A stretch of 39,913 bases of DNA, from positions 1 through 39,913 of the forward strand of contig NAJO01000101.1 of the NCBI GenBank assembly GCA_002077065.1. The letters are read 5' to 3'. The notes below the pieces were generated by a model, which did not search any database, was not told where the DNA came from, and saw only the letters and a program-made list of their open reading frames with translations. Source of the DNA: Cryoendolithus antarcticus. Taxonomy: Eukaryota; Ascomycota; Dothideomycetes; Cladosporiales; Cladosporiaceae. Below, piece after piece: positions 20,661-32,033 of this stretch. The stretch's first letter is position 1. Each line of letters opens with the position of its first letter. A program made the position numbers and the translations under genes.

Positions 20661-21690
20661 CTGGACAGTGAGTTGGACACAATGGGAGCAGATTGCATCT
20701 ATCGCTTGCTACATAGTTATACGAATTGTTGCGCTCGCGCATTCATGCGTGAGTGAGTGATCGGATGTGTCTCACCTGTGCGAGGGTTATCGCGAATGGA
20801 TCACACACTCACGAGTGGCAGGTGCCCTTCTGTCACGTGACAAGCGCTGCTCATAGCGAGCATGTTGAGCAAGTCGTCGTTGCGACTCGCATTTCCAATA
20901 AGAAGACACCCGTAGGGATGGAGAAGCACGGATCGTAGCACCATGTCCCCTCTGAGTGTCCGTGTCCCGACAGCGCGTAGCGCGTCCTTCGAGCCTGGAA
21001 GCTTGCCTGCATGTCGTCGGCATCAGCTCGTCAGCAGCGATATTTTTGTGTCGCAAAGAATTGAGTTTCTTTGGCAAACAGAATCCATCGAAATGGTAGT
21101 CCCTCCGAAAGCGCCTGCGATCTCTGGTTCTTCTCCGAAACTCTTTCTTTCGTGGTAGAGGGTTACGTAGAGTGCGTGGAATGCGTGCGCTTCGATCAGT
21201 CTTGTGGGAAGATGTCCGGAGAGGCCTTTCGTAAGACGCGGGTGGGAGTTCAGAAGAAGCTTGATCAGGATCAAGTGGTGCTGGCGTAGATCATGGGCCG
21301 TCTTCTTCGGAACGAGGAAATTCTGAGCTTGGTGGAGGAGAGGGCGAAGCGGAAGGCCTTGTGCCTCATGAACAAGATGGAAGAGTGCAGAGAAGTAGAG
21401 CTGCTGGATGACTGTCCTGCGGCGGATGCTGGGACCGCTTTGTCTCCTGCCGGTCAGTCCACCATCGCGATGACGGATGGAGCGGTTGCTGGTATGTCAG
21501 GTGTCGGGATTGGTCGGAGGATGTTGCCGTTGGTGAGTCGTTGTAGCGATGGTCAATCGTTGTACCTGGCTGATGTGTCTCAAGTATTCGGGTTTGGTCA
21601 TGACGTTCGTTTCCCGGCGTGATGTCGTTGGAGGGCTTTCCAGCGCTTGACGAGGTGACCGGCCGCTTCCCAGGTGTTTTCCGAATCTGG
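20661..21690 (-). mobile_element. Chromovirus (Ty3/gypsy) 3' fragment, copy 1
   Basis: About 1 kb matching 33382-34388 in the same orientation, with scattered substitutions and small indels. It contains the end of the pol chromodomain on the minus strand (the 21620-21690 part) and, convergent on the plus strand, a Cys-rich frame (about 21071-21622) also found in copy 2. In that frame a TAG (21287-21289) replaces the AAG of copy 2, and the first zinc-knuckle cysteines are partly lost (SACDLWF against IACDRCC). Similarity stops abruptly near 21690, so pol is truncated there. The left boundary near 20661 may be an LTR edge. The fragment is inactive. Confidence 0.65.
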
Positions 21691-21731
21691 CGACTGAAGA
21701 ATACAGCGTTGAGATAAGCTTTCCCCAGAGG

Positions 21732-22139
21732 ATGGGAGAGCTTGTTCATCTTCAACTAAACGATGCAAGATATGAGATCAGTTGTGAGTCCGATCGCTGC
21801 TCAGCCAGATATCACGATGAGTGGTTCAGGTGTAGCGTGGAGAAATCGAAAGGCATCATTGAACAGTGGAAGATATTTGCTCAAGATTCACCGCTATACG
21901 ATGCGGAGAACAGGACGTTTTCGCGCTACTGGGAGAGAAAACTTGCGCATGTTGAGGAAGCTAGCGGTCTTGAGATATTGAAGAAACCTGTGCACTCGAT
22001 AGGCGAGGAAGAGATTTCCGGGATGTTGCACAGTCTTAGGCAAGTCAAGATTGGGACGGAGGCCAACATCACTACACTGGAGCCCGGCATGGCAGATCAT
22101 GACGAATCCACTGAAATCGAGACCGTTCACCACGTGTGA
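21732..22139 (+). CDS. Hypothetical protein, unrecognised
   Basis: A 135-codon frame from ATG 21732, starting 40 bp after the end of the chromovirus fragment. It is charged and protein-like (WFRCSVEKSKGIIEQWKIF, then SRYWERKLAHVEEASG), with no motif I know. It could be the remainder of a gene whose 5' end was lost at the retroelement junction. It converges with the deaminase gene. Confidence 0.35.
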   Translation: MGELVHLQLNDARYEISCESDRCSARYHDEWFRCSVEKSKGIIEQWKIFAQDSPLYDAENRTFSRYWERKLAHVEEASGLEILKKPVHSIGEEEISGMLHSLRQVKIGTEANITTLEPGMADHDESTEIETVHHV

Positions 22140-22312
22140 TAGAATCAGATATATTGGTTGTATCTGATTACGAAGATCGGCCTCAGAGAATCGGACTACG
22201 AGACGGGCCACGTCGCTTCGGTACGGTAGAACTGTCCCAACTAGACGTTTCGCTAACACATGGCTTGAACACGCGAACTACGCTTCATAATGCTTCTCTA
22301 CGTTAGCCGTGC

Positions 22313-23707
22313 TCAGTCTCTAAAAGGGAGCCTGTGCTGCGCCACTATGTTCCTCTCTTGCACGACTCGTGCGCTCGACATCCCTGTCGTTGAATCGACT
22401 CCCTTTTGTCGAATTGGAACTCTGTTCGTGAGCCACGCCCGTGTGGTTGTCCTCGTTCGGTCTGACATACGTCGTAATACACTCAAATTTGCCCTCTCAA
22501 GGCTAGTACTTTGTGGCCGTGGCAGACACCATTGTATCCACGTGTTGCCGTGACTGGGGCGAGGGAGCATTCTTCCAGCATGGTACTCAAGATACAGTGC
22601 ACAACAGTAGCAAGACGGTTTACTGCATCCGATATAGCGGTCCTCGCCCGAAAATTGCAGACCGTTCTGCTGGAAATGATCCAACACCATCACTTCCGCG
22701 TGTGGACGAGGGACAAGTTCGTTCGACCGGAACCAAGTTATGAGCTTCTCCGCTCTCTGAAGTCTTTCTCCGAGCTCCCTGCACAGTGGACTCTCCCTGA
22801 ATTCCGGAAACACCCGCAGCACGAGTTGCTCGAGATCATCGTCTAGTCTCAACTTGAGAGGCTTCTCAAGCTTGAAGTGCGGGATCGATTTAACCTCGCA
22901 ATCTTGGATTGTAAAAGCATTTCTTCGGGCGTTGTGCACAACAAAGTGCGTTGCCCTCTCCAGATGACCGAGTCGACCGACAAAGTGTCGCTCACGCTTC
23001 CACTTGTCTTTCGAATCACCTTCTATCTGCTCTTCAAGCAAGACGGCGACGGGCTTGTGTCCGAATTCATACGCTTCTCGGCAAACTTCGGAGTGCAGTC
23101 GGCCCTTGACTACCATTATTTCCAGCTCTTCAAGGATCACGGCTTCTAGATCTAGAGTTAGCGCGGAACCGCAGAAATACCACATAAGTAGGATCTGCTG
23201 TCACGTACGATCGGCGATACTTCCAGCCCTTGACTGAAGTTCCAGGATGCTGCCTCTTAACCGGTTGATGTAGTTGTGCACTCGTGCTTTGCTTCGTTCG
23301 ACAGAGGCCTCGAAGATTCGATCAAACAATCTTGCAGTGGTGGTACAAATACGAGAACTCGTTTCCAAGGCACGAAAAATGGCAGCCAAATGATGGCGTG
23401 CCTTGTCCTGATGTGCTGGAGAGGTTGTGATCCAGAAGATTTAATGGTAGACGGTCTTCTCTACTCCGATGGCGACGACAGTCTTTCCTCCGGACTGCGA
23501 GTCGCAAAGGAAGCATAGACTGTCTAAGAAACGGTGCCACTTGGTGCGAATGTCGTTGGGTACGACAAGCGTTTGCCGAGTGCCAGCCGCAATTTGCGGG
23601 TCTTCTCCATGTTGCAAAAGACTATAGACGAAGAGAGTGTCGTAAAGATCTGTCATAACAGAATCATAGTCCTGCTCTATTACTAGACCAGACCGTTCTT
23701 CAGTCAT
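22313..23707 (-). pseudogene. OTT_1508-like deaminase (single in-frame stop)
   Basis: Member of the OTT_1508-like branch of the cytidine-deaminase superfamily, predicted nucleic-acid or nucleotide deaminases common in fungi; substrate unknown. Exon 1 is 23707-23209 and exon 2 is 23145-22313, joined over a 63-bp intron (GTACGT...branch GCTAAC...TAG, phase 1), for 444 codons. The zinc-site motifs lie in exon 2: PHAEV (the catalytic H-A-E) and, 30 residues on, KPSCYCC (the C-x2-C). The N-terminal part has SLCFLCDSQSGGKTVVAIGV and FWITTS, blocks I associate with this family. A TAA at 23441-23443 interrupts the frame between these blocks, with no frame change on either side. A cryptic 57-bp GT...AG intron could remove the stop, but it would also remove the FWI block. 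The gene is probably inactive unless that intron is used. The start at 23707 is the first in-frame ATG. Confidence 0.75.
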
Positions 23708-23959
23708 TGTAGAAAGAGTGAATTGCTATGCGTTGCTTTCGCCGGTCGAGACTCGTAAATATGTAAGCACTCTCCTCTACCTACTCCACGATTTGAGATG
23801 TGACCGATGGTGAGGGATAACATAGACCTAGCAGCCAATCGATGTGCACTCCAAATTCCGCGGATGCACTTCAATAAGCTTGCAGTCACTACTCGACAAA
23901 GTGTGAGTCTTTCTTAGCTGGTTGTCACATGATAAGATTGACGCGAGGTACATTGCTGT

Positions 23960-24847
23960 TCAGACTATGATGCCAAGATGACGGCAAGCTTCCTGGCTAG
24001 CTAAATGCTTTGCCGACTTCTTCTTATTTGCACAACCCTCGAATGGCAAACCATCCACCTCCACGCTGCAGCGAAACCAAGGCGGGTCAAGATTGAGGTG
24101 CTCGAAACGGTGCTCCGGTCGAGTCCGAGATCCCTGGCCATATTCCATCAATCTCGAGGTGCAGAGTGATATATCGATGGACTCTTTGATCACCGATGGC
24201 GTTGCTATCGTTGATTGCGCTGAGTTCTGGACGCCATTGGCCAACGGACCGCGTTGCAAGGGCGTATGATCTGGAGAATTCGCGTTTCCTTGGCCTGATA
24301 TTAAAGCATCCAAATCGCTGGAGTTGCGATGTGTGTTGCGCTGAGTTCTGGACGCCATTGGCCAACGGACCGCGTTGCAAGGGCGTATGATCTGGAGAAT
24401 TCGCGTTTCCTTGGCCTGATATCAAAGCATCCAAATCGCTGGAGTTGCGATGTGTGTCACGCCGTGCTAGATTCCCCACGACAGTGACGTAGCTCTCATA
24501 ATCGTCGCTACTTCTTCCATCGGAGATACGGCTCCCAAGGTCCCAGAGTCGAGAGGAGTGTGGGATTTCGACAATCATCTGGAGAAGTTTCACCTACGTT
24601 AAGGGCGAATGTTAGCTGCGAAAATCACCTGGTTCAGACGACATACGTCTAGCTCGCCTATGGTAGTACCTGGATTTGCCTTGCGGGCAATTTTTTCCGC
24701 AAGTCGAAATGTTAAGAATTTTGAGCCGAACCAGTAATTGACGGTATGTGTAGAGGTGTCATCGAACGAGGGGCAGAGATGCTCGAAATTTGAGTCGTCG
24801 GAACCGTGGCGAGACCCGGAATCTGTAAGGCTAAATGGTGAAGACAT
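23960..24847 (-). pseudogene. dsRNA-binding-domain protein, frameshifted by tandem duplication
   Basis: Exon 1 (24847-24647) and exon 2 (from 24593) are joined over a 53-bp intron (GTATGT...branch GCTAAC...GTAG, phase 0). The C-terminal 45 residues form a double-stranded-RNA-binding motif: WFRCSVEVDGLPFEG followed by KKKSAKHLASQEACRHLG, the basic loop and last helix that contact RNA. The N-terminal 150 residues include an acidic stretch and a helical block (FRLAEKIARKANPG, then VKLLQMIVEIPHSSRLWDLG) that I cannot place. A 121-bp direct duplication (24217-24458) lies in the middle. Since 121 is not divisible by three, the frame changes and stops at 24087, before the dsRBD. Without the extra unit the frame would run from 24847 to 23960 (237 residues). 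The duplication is recent, with one mismatch between units. The role may be RNA silencing or RNA sensing, by inference from the domain only. Confidence 0.7.
24217..24458. repeat. 121-bp tandem duplication (two units)
   Basis: Units 24217-24337 and 24338-24458 are identical apart from one T/C difference (GATATTAAAGC against GATATCAAAGC). The block lies inside the dsRBD gene and shifts its frame by one base. Confidence 0.95.
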
Positions 24848-25401
24848 GATCGTGTTAATCAAGAGTGCTGTAGATGAAGAGTGAAACTTTTCAGAGACAG
24901 ATGAAGTACTAGCAAGGATATGGCTGTGTAATATGTACGGGCTGCATTGTGAGGATGAAAGAGGTATGCGTTGATCCGTCGCCTATGGGCGCAGTCAGTG
25001 TCCTAAACCCCAACTTAACTAGGCAACATACCACATGTGAGTGTGGTGTTCATGGTCAACATCGCGCTAGCAAGCCGTACGGCAACTTAGCGCAGACCCT
25101 GCATTCTATAGACCATTACATGTGCCAGACGGCAAGTTGGGCATCCACGCATCAAGTGTGCCAGACGTTGCCAAGTCATGCCATCATGGTATATCGGTGG
25201 CATAAGGCGTGTCTTCCGGGTGGCTGCTCTTACGATCAATCAACACTTTTCTTACGCAGAACATGTCGGTCCAGATTCTTGTTTCCTTGCTTAGATAAGT
25301 AGTAAGCTTTGCTATCCGCATGGGTAGTTTTGATACTAAACCAAACACCTATATAGGAAGATCCAATCGAGCTGGCGACCATTCTGGAAGCCCTACACGA
25401 C
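24848..25401. other. Intergenic
   Basis: No gene recognised. A plus-strand frame (24949-25302) is Cys- and His-containing but has no family resemblance I can name. Confidence 0.35.
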
Positions 25402-26208
25402 ATGCAAGTTGCCCGGCCTCATTGCTTCGGAGCATCAAGGTTCAAGATTCAACGATTGGGCTCCCGCGAGGCGGCTCGCGTTCCGAAATTCTTCAGATAC
25501 TCGGGCCCTGATCTGCAAACCTTGCGAGTTCTCACTGTAAATACTAGGCGATGGACACAGGATCCTCTGTCGTTCTGGATCAACCCTTCGCACCCGGTCC
25601 TAAGCGCCACCTCCTCAGGTCAGATGATCGAGTTCTACATGAAGGCGCAGTGTGATGACGCTTAGTCTCGCATGGCGCAGCGTATAGCTTGCATCGTCCT
25701 TGTGGAGATCCACCAGCGCATGGGTCAGCCACCCGCTGATGTAATTGCCGAGACAGTGCAGATCGGACGGGGGATTGGCCACAATCCGAACGAAGTCGAG
25801 AAAACGGTAGTAGCAATGCTCGACTTCGGACATCGATATAAGAATCTGGAGATCACTGTGGATGGAGGTATCGCATTGGTTTTAGGTTGCGAATTGTCTG
25901 AGTCCTTGTATGTCATCAACAATATCAATTTACGGCTCGATTTTGCTGACTCCAATAGTTGGACGAAGTTGCTACCGAAAAGTGGGCCACTGTTCACCTC
26001 TGTGATCGAGCACTTGCGAACTACCGACGCAGCACGTCTGTCGGTTAAGTACGCGCAAGTCCAACATCGTATTGTTTCCGAAAAGGTGATCTCGATTCAG
26101 GGACTGGGAACGCCGTCGATGGTGGCTTTTGCTCAAGCACCGGGGAACCAGACTCTAATGTCCCCAGAGCCGGCATATCGGGAGGCGTACAATGACTTCT
26201 TTTCTTGA
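25402..26208 (+). pseudogene. Unrecognised conserved-looking protein with one in-frame stop
   Basis: One frame stays open over 268 codons except for a TAG at 25663-25665. Both sides look like genuine protein, with QVARPHCFGASRFKIQRLG and FWINPSHPVLSATSSGQMIEFYM before the stop, and EIHQRMGQPPADVIAETVQIG and EVEKTVVAMLDFGHRYKNL after it. The first in-frame ATG is 25402. The frame is protein-like a little upstream (ELATILEALHD) to a TAG next to a possible intron end near 25356, so a 5' exon may be missing. I do not recognise a domain; no signal peptide or membrane segment is seen. It is a probable pseudogene. Confidence 0.5.
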
Positions 26209-26874
26209 TCTCGACGGTATATGGCGGAAATGCGGTAACAAGCCACGTCGCCCCGATTTCAGCATCTTCTACAATTTTCTTACATGATCCACTGCAATTC
26301 AATAGCTTTCACAATGTCTGATGTTTTGCTAGTGGAGTATCATTCAAGACAGCGCAACGGCAGTCATACCTAGGTCTTCGCGCGCCGATGCTACATCCAC
26401 ACGGCCGTAATGCTTGCCCTTCGTAGCGCTGCAAGAATAGCGCCCCGTCCCTATCATGGCACTTGTTATAATGCCGCAAGCAATTGATTGGCCCTGATTG
26501 CCGCCTAACACAACTCCTGAGTCGCTCAATGTTTCACCGGTCAAGTATACTATCAGCTCCGTTTAGAAGAAACGCGTAACACACTAGCTATACACAGGGT
26601 GGCGACGCACATCAGCTGCGGGCCACTGTGACATGCAGTCTTACGCTTAGCCAATGGATCTGAGCCACGTCCTGTCGAACCCGGGTATGCAGGGTTTGCT
26701 GTCACATGAGCGTCTTGTAGGCGATCTTGCCTGAAAATTAGACACAACGGGCTGAGGGGCTCACCGTGGAGCATCAGGTAAGGACGAATTGGTCTCTACT
26801 ATAGCAGTGTTGAAATCACGGCCCAAGTCCTAGGGCTCTGGTGGCTAGCTCATCTGCACCATCTCTAACCGATA
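26209..26874. other. Intergenic
   Basis: No gene, RNA or repeat recognised. Confidence 0.4.
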
Positions 26875-28243
26875 ATGGCACAAGTCAGCAAAGAATTGCC
26901 TAATGACGACGTTCTAAAATTCGAAAGCGAAAAACATTCTGCTGTACCAACAGATACAAGAAAAGTGTTCGAGACTCTACTACAGTCGGCTGAGAAGTTG
27001 TCGAAGGACAAAGCAATAGGCAGCATCTTGGATAGTATCGACAAGGTTCCAGCTCTAGTGGAGGAAGTCAGATGTCGTGATGAGAAAGAGAGGCTTCATC
27101 AACTTGCTAGGCGAGAGGCGTTAAAAGACTACAACCAAGACCGTGACGATTAGCTTGCTAGGGAGAAGCACCTTAAAGAGCGGGTCGAAACCTTACAGCA
27201 GCAAGTAACGGTGCAGGAAGACGGTCGGCTCTTTGAAGACCGCTGAGGTGAACCAGTCGACTCGGATCAAGATCCTCGTGGACCAAGTGAAGCAGAAAGA
27301 CCTGGATGTCGAAATTGGCGGCGAAAAAGTTCAGGGTCTTTTCAAAGCAATAGGAGCTGAGAAGCAGAGAAACGAAGCATGGACTACCGTGAAGAAGAAT
27401 GGTGAGGCGAGGATTGCGCAGCTAGAGACTGAAAACAAGGAGCTACAAAAAGCCAGGACGAATTCGAAGAAGCAGGGTGAATGGAGGAACAGCAGTTGCA
27501 TGATGCTGCAAAACTAACGGTTCCTCTACGAGACGATCTGAAAGAGTAAGTGTAAAAGACACTAAAACGCGGTGTGAGACCGCCGACTAATTGCAAAGTA
27601 GGACGGAGGGGCTAGACGTTGTTTGGTCGAACACTGTGGAAGCAGTCTTCTCAACGTTCTATCGTGACGTGACGTTTGGTGCTTTGGGTGTTCGATCAAT
27701 CCGGACGTTACTATACAAACGCTGCCAGCTGACATCTTCTGGTACACAAAATCTTTCTGGTCACGATTGAAACCAATAAGTCACTCGATCAAGTCGTTGC
27801 CCGTGCCGCATAGTAACACGATCGCAGCGAAGCAAATGCGATGCATTATTATTCCGGCAAGCTTGGCACGCGCTTTTGCGGAATACCTCTTTCATCCGAC
27901 CTATCTCCTACGCAGAGATAGTGGCACCCGCGACATGCTGATTCGGCAAGCCCGGGCAGACAGCGCGGAAGAGTCCGTTGTCCGCGCCTCAATACAGGCG
28001 CTACTTCCTAGTGAGCAGGAAGGGATCCTCTCTGAGCAAATCAATGAGTTTTGTGACGATTCCATGGCACTGGTCGGGGGCTTGTTAGCGCCTAGCGAAC
28101 AGCCCAAATTTCGAGACCTTCTGGAGGATCTTGCAGAGAATGCAAGTGAGGCTTGGCGAGAGCTATGTTGCTTCACGGAGGCAGTCGAGCCACGCTTTGA
28201 TGTGATACATTACGATGACTGGTCTTGGGACGAGTTGGTGTGA
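26875..28243 (+). pseudogene. Decayed coiled-coil protein, fungal family of unknown function
   Basis: The first frame (26875-27153) starts at an ATG and ends at an in-frame TAG; coding character continues in the same frame (LAREKHLKERVETLQQQV). The next frame (27233-27517) is a strongly helical, heptad-like coiled coil. It shifts again near 27478 to MEEQQLHDAAKL. A good intron (27547-27601, GTAAGTG...GCAAAGTAG) joins DDLKE to TEGLDVVWSNTVEAVF. After a further shift near 27690 the C-terminal domain (27767-28243) is open: LPVPHSNTIAAKQMRC, YLFHPTYLLRRDSGTRDMLI, and an end with DVIHYDDWSWDELV. Coiled coil plus this C-terminal block (PLPxSNxxAAKQMR, IFxPTYLL) matches a widespread ascomycete family in my recollection; its function is unknown. 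One stop and at least three frame changes make it a pseudogene. Confidence 0.6.
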
Positions 28244-29747
28244 GATTTAAACCGACCTATCATCAACAGGCAGGGGGTTGAAGCACGTCCCGACCGGGAC
28301 GAAGCTATATCTGCTACCTATCCACGCCTCTACACGTATTACGGCAATGAAGGTAGCCCAGAGACTCACGGCCTATTGTTCATGTCGTCGCAGGCTCAGT
28401 CTGCTGAGGAAGTAGTGGAAAGATTGCCGTCGATTCCTCAACAAGACCGGGGCAACAACAACCACAACAGGATAGGGAGACCCGAGAGGACTACTACTCA
28501 AGCGAGCTGGGTTGATCATGGACTTAGAAGAAGAGGTTTTTTAGGTCCAGTATCTTCGAACGACTAAGGAAATCCTTTCGGAAGCCCGAGTGGGGACCGA
28601 GACGCGTTGGGAAAGACCAAGGTGGACGAGGGTATGCAGACGGTCATATGATAGAGCCGGTAAGAATGCTGTCGTTTTCCCGGTATCTTATTGTACCACG
28701 CGGGTTCTACACAAGGGAGCCAATGCAGGTCACTTTAGTGAGCATTGTGTGAGTGAGAGGGCTGTATCTTGGCACCCTTGCTTCCCAGATGGGAATATAG
28801 CCAAGGGCAAACAATCTTCACGGCGGCACTCTTTGCGCCTCCCCTCTTTGAGTCCAAGACGCGGCGTACGAGGTGTGTGAAGTAAGGCTTTGTGCTCGAA
28901 CTCGGTGGCGGAGACTATCACTGAAGACTGTCACGAAAACAAATTCAAGATGTCCAAATGCGACCCGGAGCGGCCAAGTTCCAGTATAGTCAACGCACTA
29001 CCTTCATACGGTAAGACGAACCCATTCCCAGGCCAAAGGTCCATCACGACGGTAGGGTGCTGTCTAACAGTGTAGGGGGTGGAGCCAATTTCGTAAGCTA
29101 CTGTAGCGTATAAGCATGTTATGTCTAGCTTGCGGCTCTACCAGGCCGTAGCATAGAAATCTCGTGACGCAGCTCGTTATGACCTCGTTTGAGCACTACT
29201 CCATTAGCAACACTGTGTATCTTGAACTCAAGCAAGATAGTATTCCTGCGTGAGGCGAGAGCTCGGAGCTAGATGGCTGTACGGCGTTTTAGCGTAGACC
29301 CTGCATGCTGCATTCCCACCACTGCGATTCCCCCTGCTTCTGCATGGTGGGCATTTTACTTGCTTGTCAGTGCTGGCCCCTGCGGCCCGGTCTTCAATGG
29401 ATCACACTAGATGCTGATGGTACTTCGCTGAAGTCCGATCGTTGACTGCAGACAGTCAACTATATCCGGGAGGATGTCTACGAGACACAGGCAGACACGA
29501 CGCAAAAAGGAGCGATGAAGGCCCCGTCGTGTCTCATAGTAGGAAGGGGCTGTGTCGCAGGTGTACGCTTTTCTTCAATTCCTGGCGGCTTCTCTTTGCT
29601 CCACGCTGAATAATAGAATGGGCGAATAGGAACATTTTCCTTTATTCGCGTAGCAAATCCGGACGACTTGTCCCAAGAAGAGGTATATCTGTCCTCGCAG
29701 CCACCAGATTCAGATCTTCAACTCATACGGACGCTTACTTTCTCGTC
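28244..29747. other. 1.5 kb without a supported gene
   Basis: Short frames only. The last 100-200 bp before 29748 must hold the promoter and 5' leader of the dynamin-like gene. No repeat or RNA gene was recognised. Confidence 0.4.
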
Positions 29748-32033
29748 ATGGCGGGCCATCACCCAGAGCGATATGCCTTCGCCGAGCCGATGATGCTCGA
29801 GAAGATTGACAAACTCTTCGCTTGTGGAATTGGAGACTTGGTTGACCTTCCGCAAATTGTGGTGGTCGGTGACCAATCCTCAGGAAAGAGTAGTGTGCTC
29901 GAAGGCCTGATCAAGAAACCGTTTCCTCGAGACAGCGGCCTGTGCACTCGTTTCACCACCCATATCGTCTTCCGCAGAGCAATCCAGGAGCAGATCCTTG
30001 TTTCTATAATGCCCGATCGCTATGCTTCGCCAGAGCATAGCAGCCGTTTGAAGGAATGGGGAAGGGCAGTGCCGGATTTGGATCCCAATACGTTCAGACA
30101 GATCATGGAAGAGGTAAGCTCTAGTTCCAAAAGTTGACTTACAGCGACTGACATCTTGCGAGGCACATCTGGAGATGGGCCTATCTGGAAACGGCGATGA
30201 GACGGAGCGGAAGCCTACATTCTCGAGCGATGTCCTTCGCCTTGAAATCTCTGGTCCTGATCAGGAGCACCTTAGTATCATCGACGTCCCTGGAATTTTC
30301 AAGAGTACTACTAAGGGTTTGACGACAAAGGCGGACATTGGGCTTGTGAGAAACATGGTAACAGGCTACATGAAGAACCCTCGATCTATCATGCTCGCCG
30401 TTGTTCCTGCCAACGTCGATGTGGCGACGCAGGAGATATTGGAGCTTGCCGCGGAGTTCGACGTTCACGGTGATCGCACACTCGGTGTGCTTACCAAACC
30501 CGACCTGGTCGACACGGGTGCGGAGTCAGGTGTGGCCGCTCTATCGGAGGGCAAAGCTCGCCGAATGAAACTGGGCTGGCATATCAGCCGCAACCCCGGC
30601 CAGAAGGAACTTCAGGATAATATAGACCGTAATGTCCTGGAGGCTGATTTTTTCCGCTCTTGTGTTCCATGGAGCAGTGTTGACAAAGACAAAGTCGGCG
30701 TTGACTCGCTACGGCTTCGCCTAAAGGAAGTGCATTCTTCACTAGTGAAGACGGAGTTCCCAAGAGTAAGTGATTGTCCCACTCACGGTGGATAGCCTAG
30801 TGCTAACGTGTTTACAAGGTGAAAATTGAGATCAAAAGCCGACTGGACGCCTGCCGGGAGCGACTTGCCGAGCTGGGACCTGAACGAAACAACCCAGCAG
30901 AGCAGATGGCGTATCTGACCAGGATCTCCACTAGATTCCAGCGGCTTGTCGTTCTGGCACTGAATGCAACTCATGGCGCCGACGATGTGTTCGAAACGGA
31001 TCATAGACTGCGAATCGCTCCCGCAATCATGTCCCGAATGAAGACCTTCTCTGAAGAGATGGCAAAGTACGGTCATACCTACGCCTTCACGGCACAAGAC
31101 AACGACGCAGCCGGTGACAGTGAGATAGAGCAACCAGCAAAGCTCTTCGAAATTCGGAAAGAAGACTACCTCGATGAGCTCGTCAACATTCTGCACTTGC
31201 AGGGAAGCCTGCAATATCCAAAGCGTGGATACATTAGGGACTGGATCTTACAAATCTTCCAGAACAACCGAGGTTTCGAATTAGGCACCTTCAATGCCTC
31301 CCTCCTGGCCACGTGCATGAAGAGGCAATCTTCAAAATGGACGGACGTTGGAATGGGCTTTGTCAGCGATGTCATTATCATGGTCCACAACTATGTTGAA
31401 ACCGCTCTGGCTTCTATCTGCAACGACCCAACTGTCTGCAATTCGCTGATGGACAAGCTCTCAGATGAGCTGATCAAGCGGTACCAGAGGGCAATCACGA
31501 ACATCCAGTTCCTTCTCGATGTCGAAAAGAGCGACACGCCGCTAACGCTTAATCACTACTTCAATGAAAATCTCCAGAAGAGGTGAGCTCGTCCACACGG
31601 TGATTATTGGCTCGAATATGTCTAATTTCGTACAAGCCGCCAGGGACATTTCACGATCAATATTGAGAAACACGCGTTCCACAACGGTAGTCACGGGAGG
31701 GTCGTTCGATTGGAGCACGCAACGCAAACCACTCGTTCTATGAGTAATGAGGACTACGTTATGCAGGATATCCATGATATCCTGCAATCGTACTACAAGG
31801 TCAGTCGCAAGACGTTTGTCGACAGTGTCTGCAAGCAGGCGGTGCTTCATCATCTTCTCCAATGCGAGGAGAGCCCACTTGCGCTCTTCTCGCCTATCTT
31901 CGTAAGCCAGTTATCCATGACCGAGCTTGAGGAGCTTGCCGGCGAAGCGCCTGCACTGAAAAGGTCCAGATCCCAGCTCACTAAGGAAATGACAAGCTTG
32001 CTTGCAGCAATGAAGATCCTGGCGAGAGCTTGA
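29748..32033 (+). CDS. Dynamin-like GTPase (Mx/Vps1-type large GTPase)
   Basis: Large self-assembling GTPase that remodels membranes; the fungal relatives of Mx are mostly of unknown role. Four exons (29748-30113, 30163-30765, 30819-31582, 31637-32033) are separated by 49-, 53- and 54-bp introns with good donors (GTAAGC, GTAAGT, GTGAGC) and, for intron 2, a TGCTAACG branch. The product is about 709 residues, normal for the family. The GTPase domain shows G1 GDQSSGKSSV (about 41-50), G2 Thr in CTRFTTHIVF, G3 DVPG, and G4 TKPD. The middle/stalk domain follows, and the C-terminus (SNEDYVMQDIHDILQSYYKVSRKTFVDSV) is the GTPase effector domain. No PH domain or membrane segment is seen. No lesion was found, unlike most neighbours. 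It could serve organelle fission or defence; the sequence does not decide. Confidence 0.93.

Noticed and set aside
24217..24458. A new intron created by the tandem duplication
   Set aside because: That route needs an AG-GT site inside the duplicated unit. The minus-strand unit has no AGGT and only weak GT sites, so splicing out exactly one unit is unlikely.
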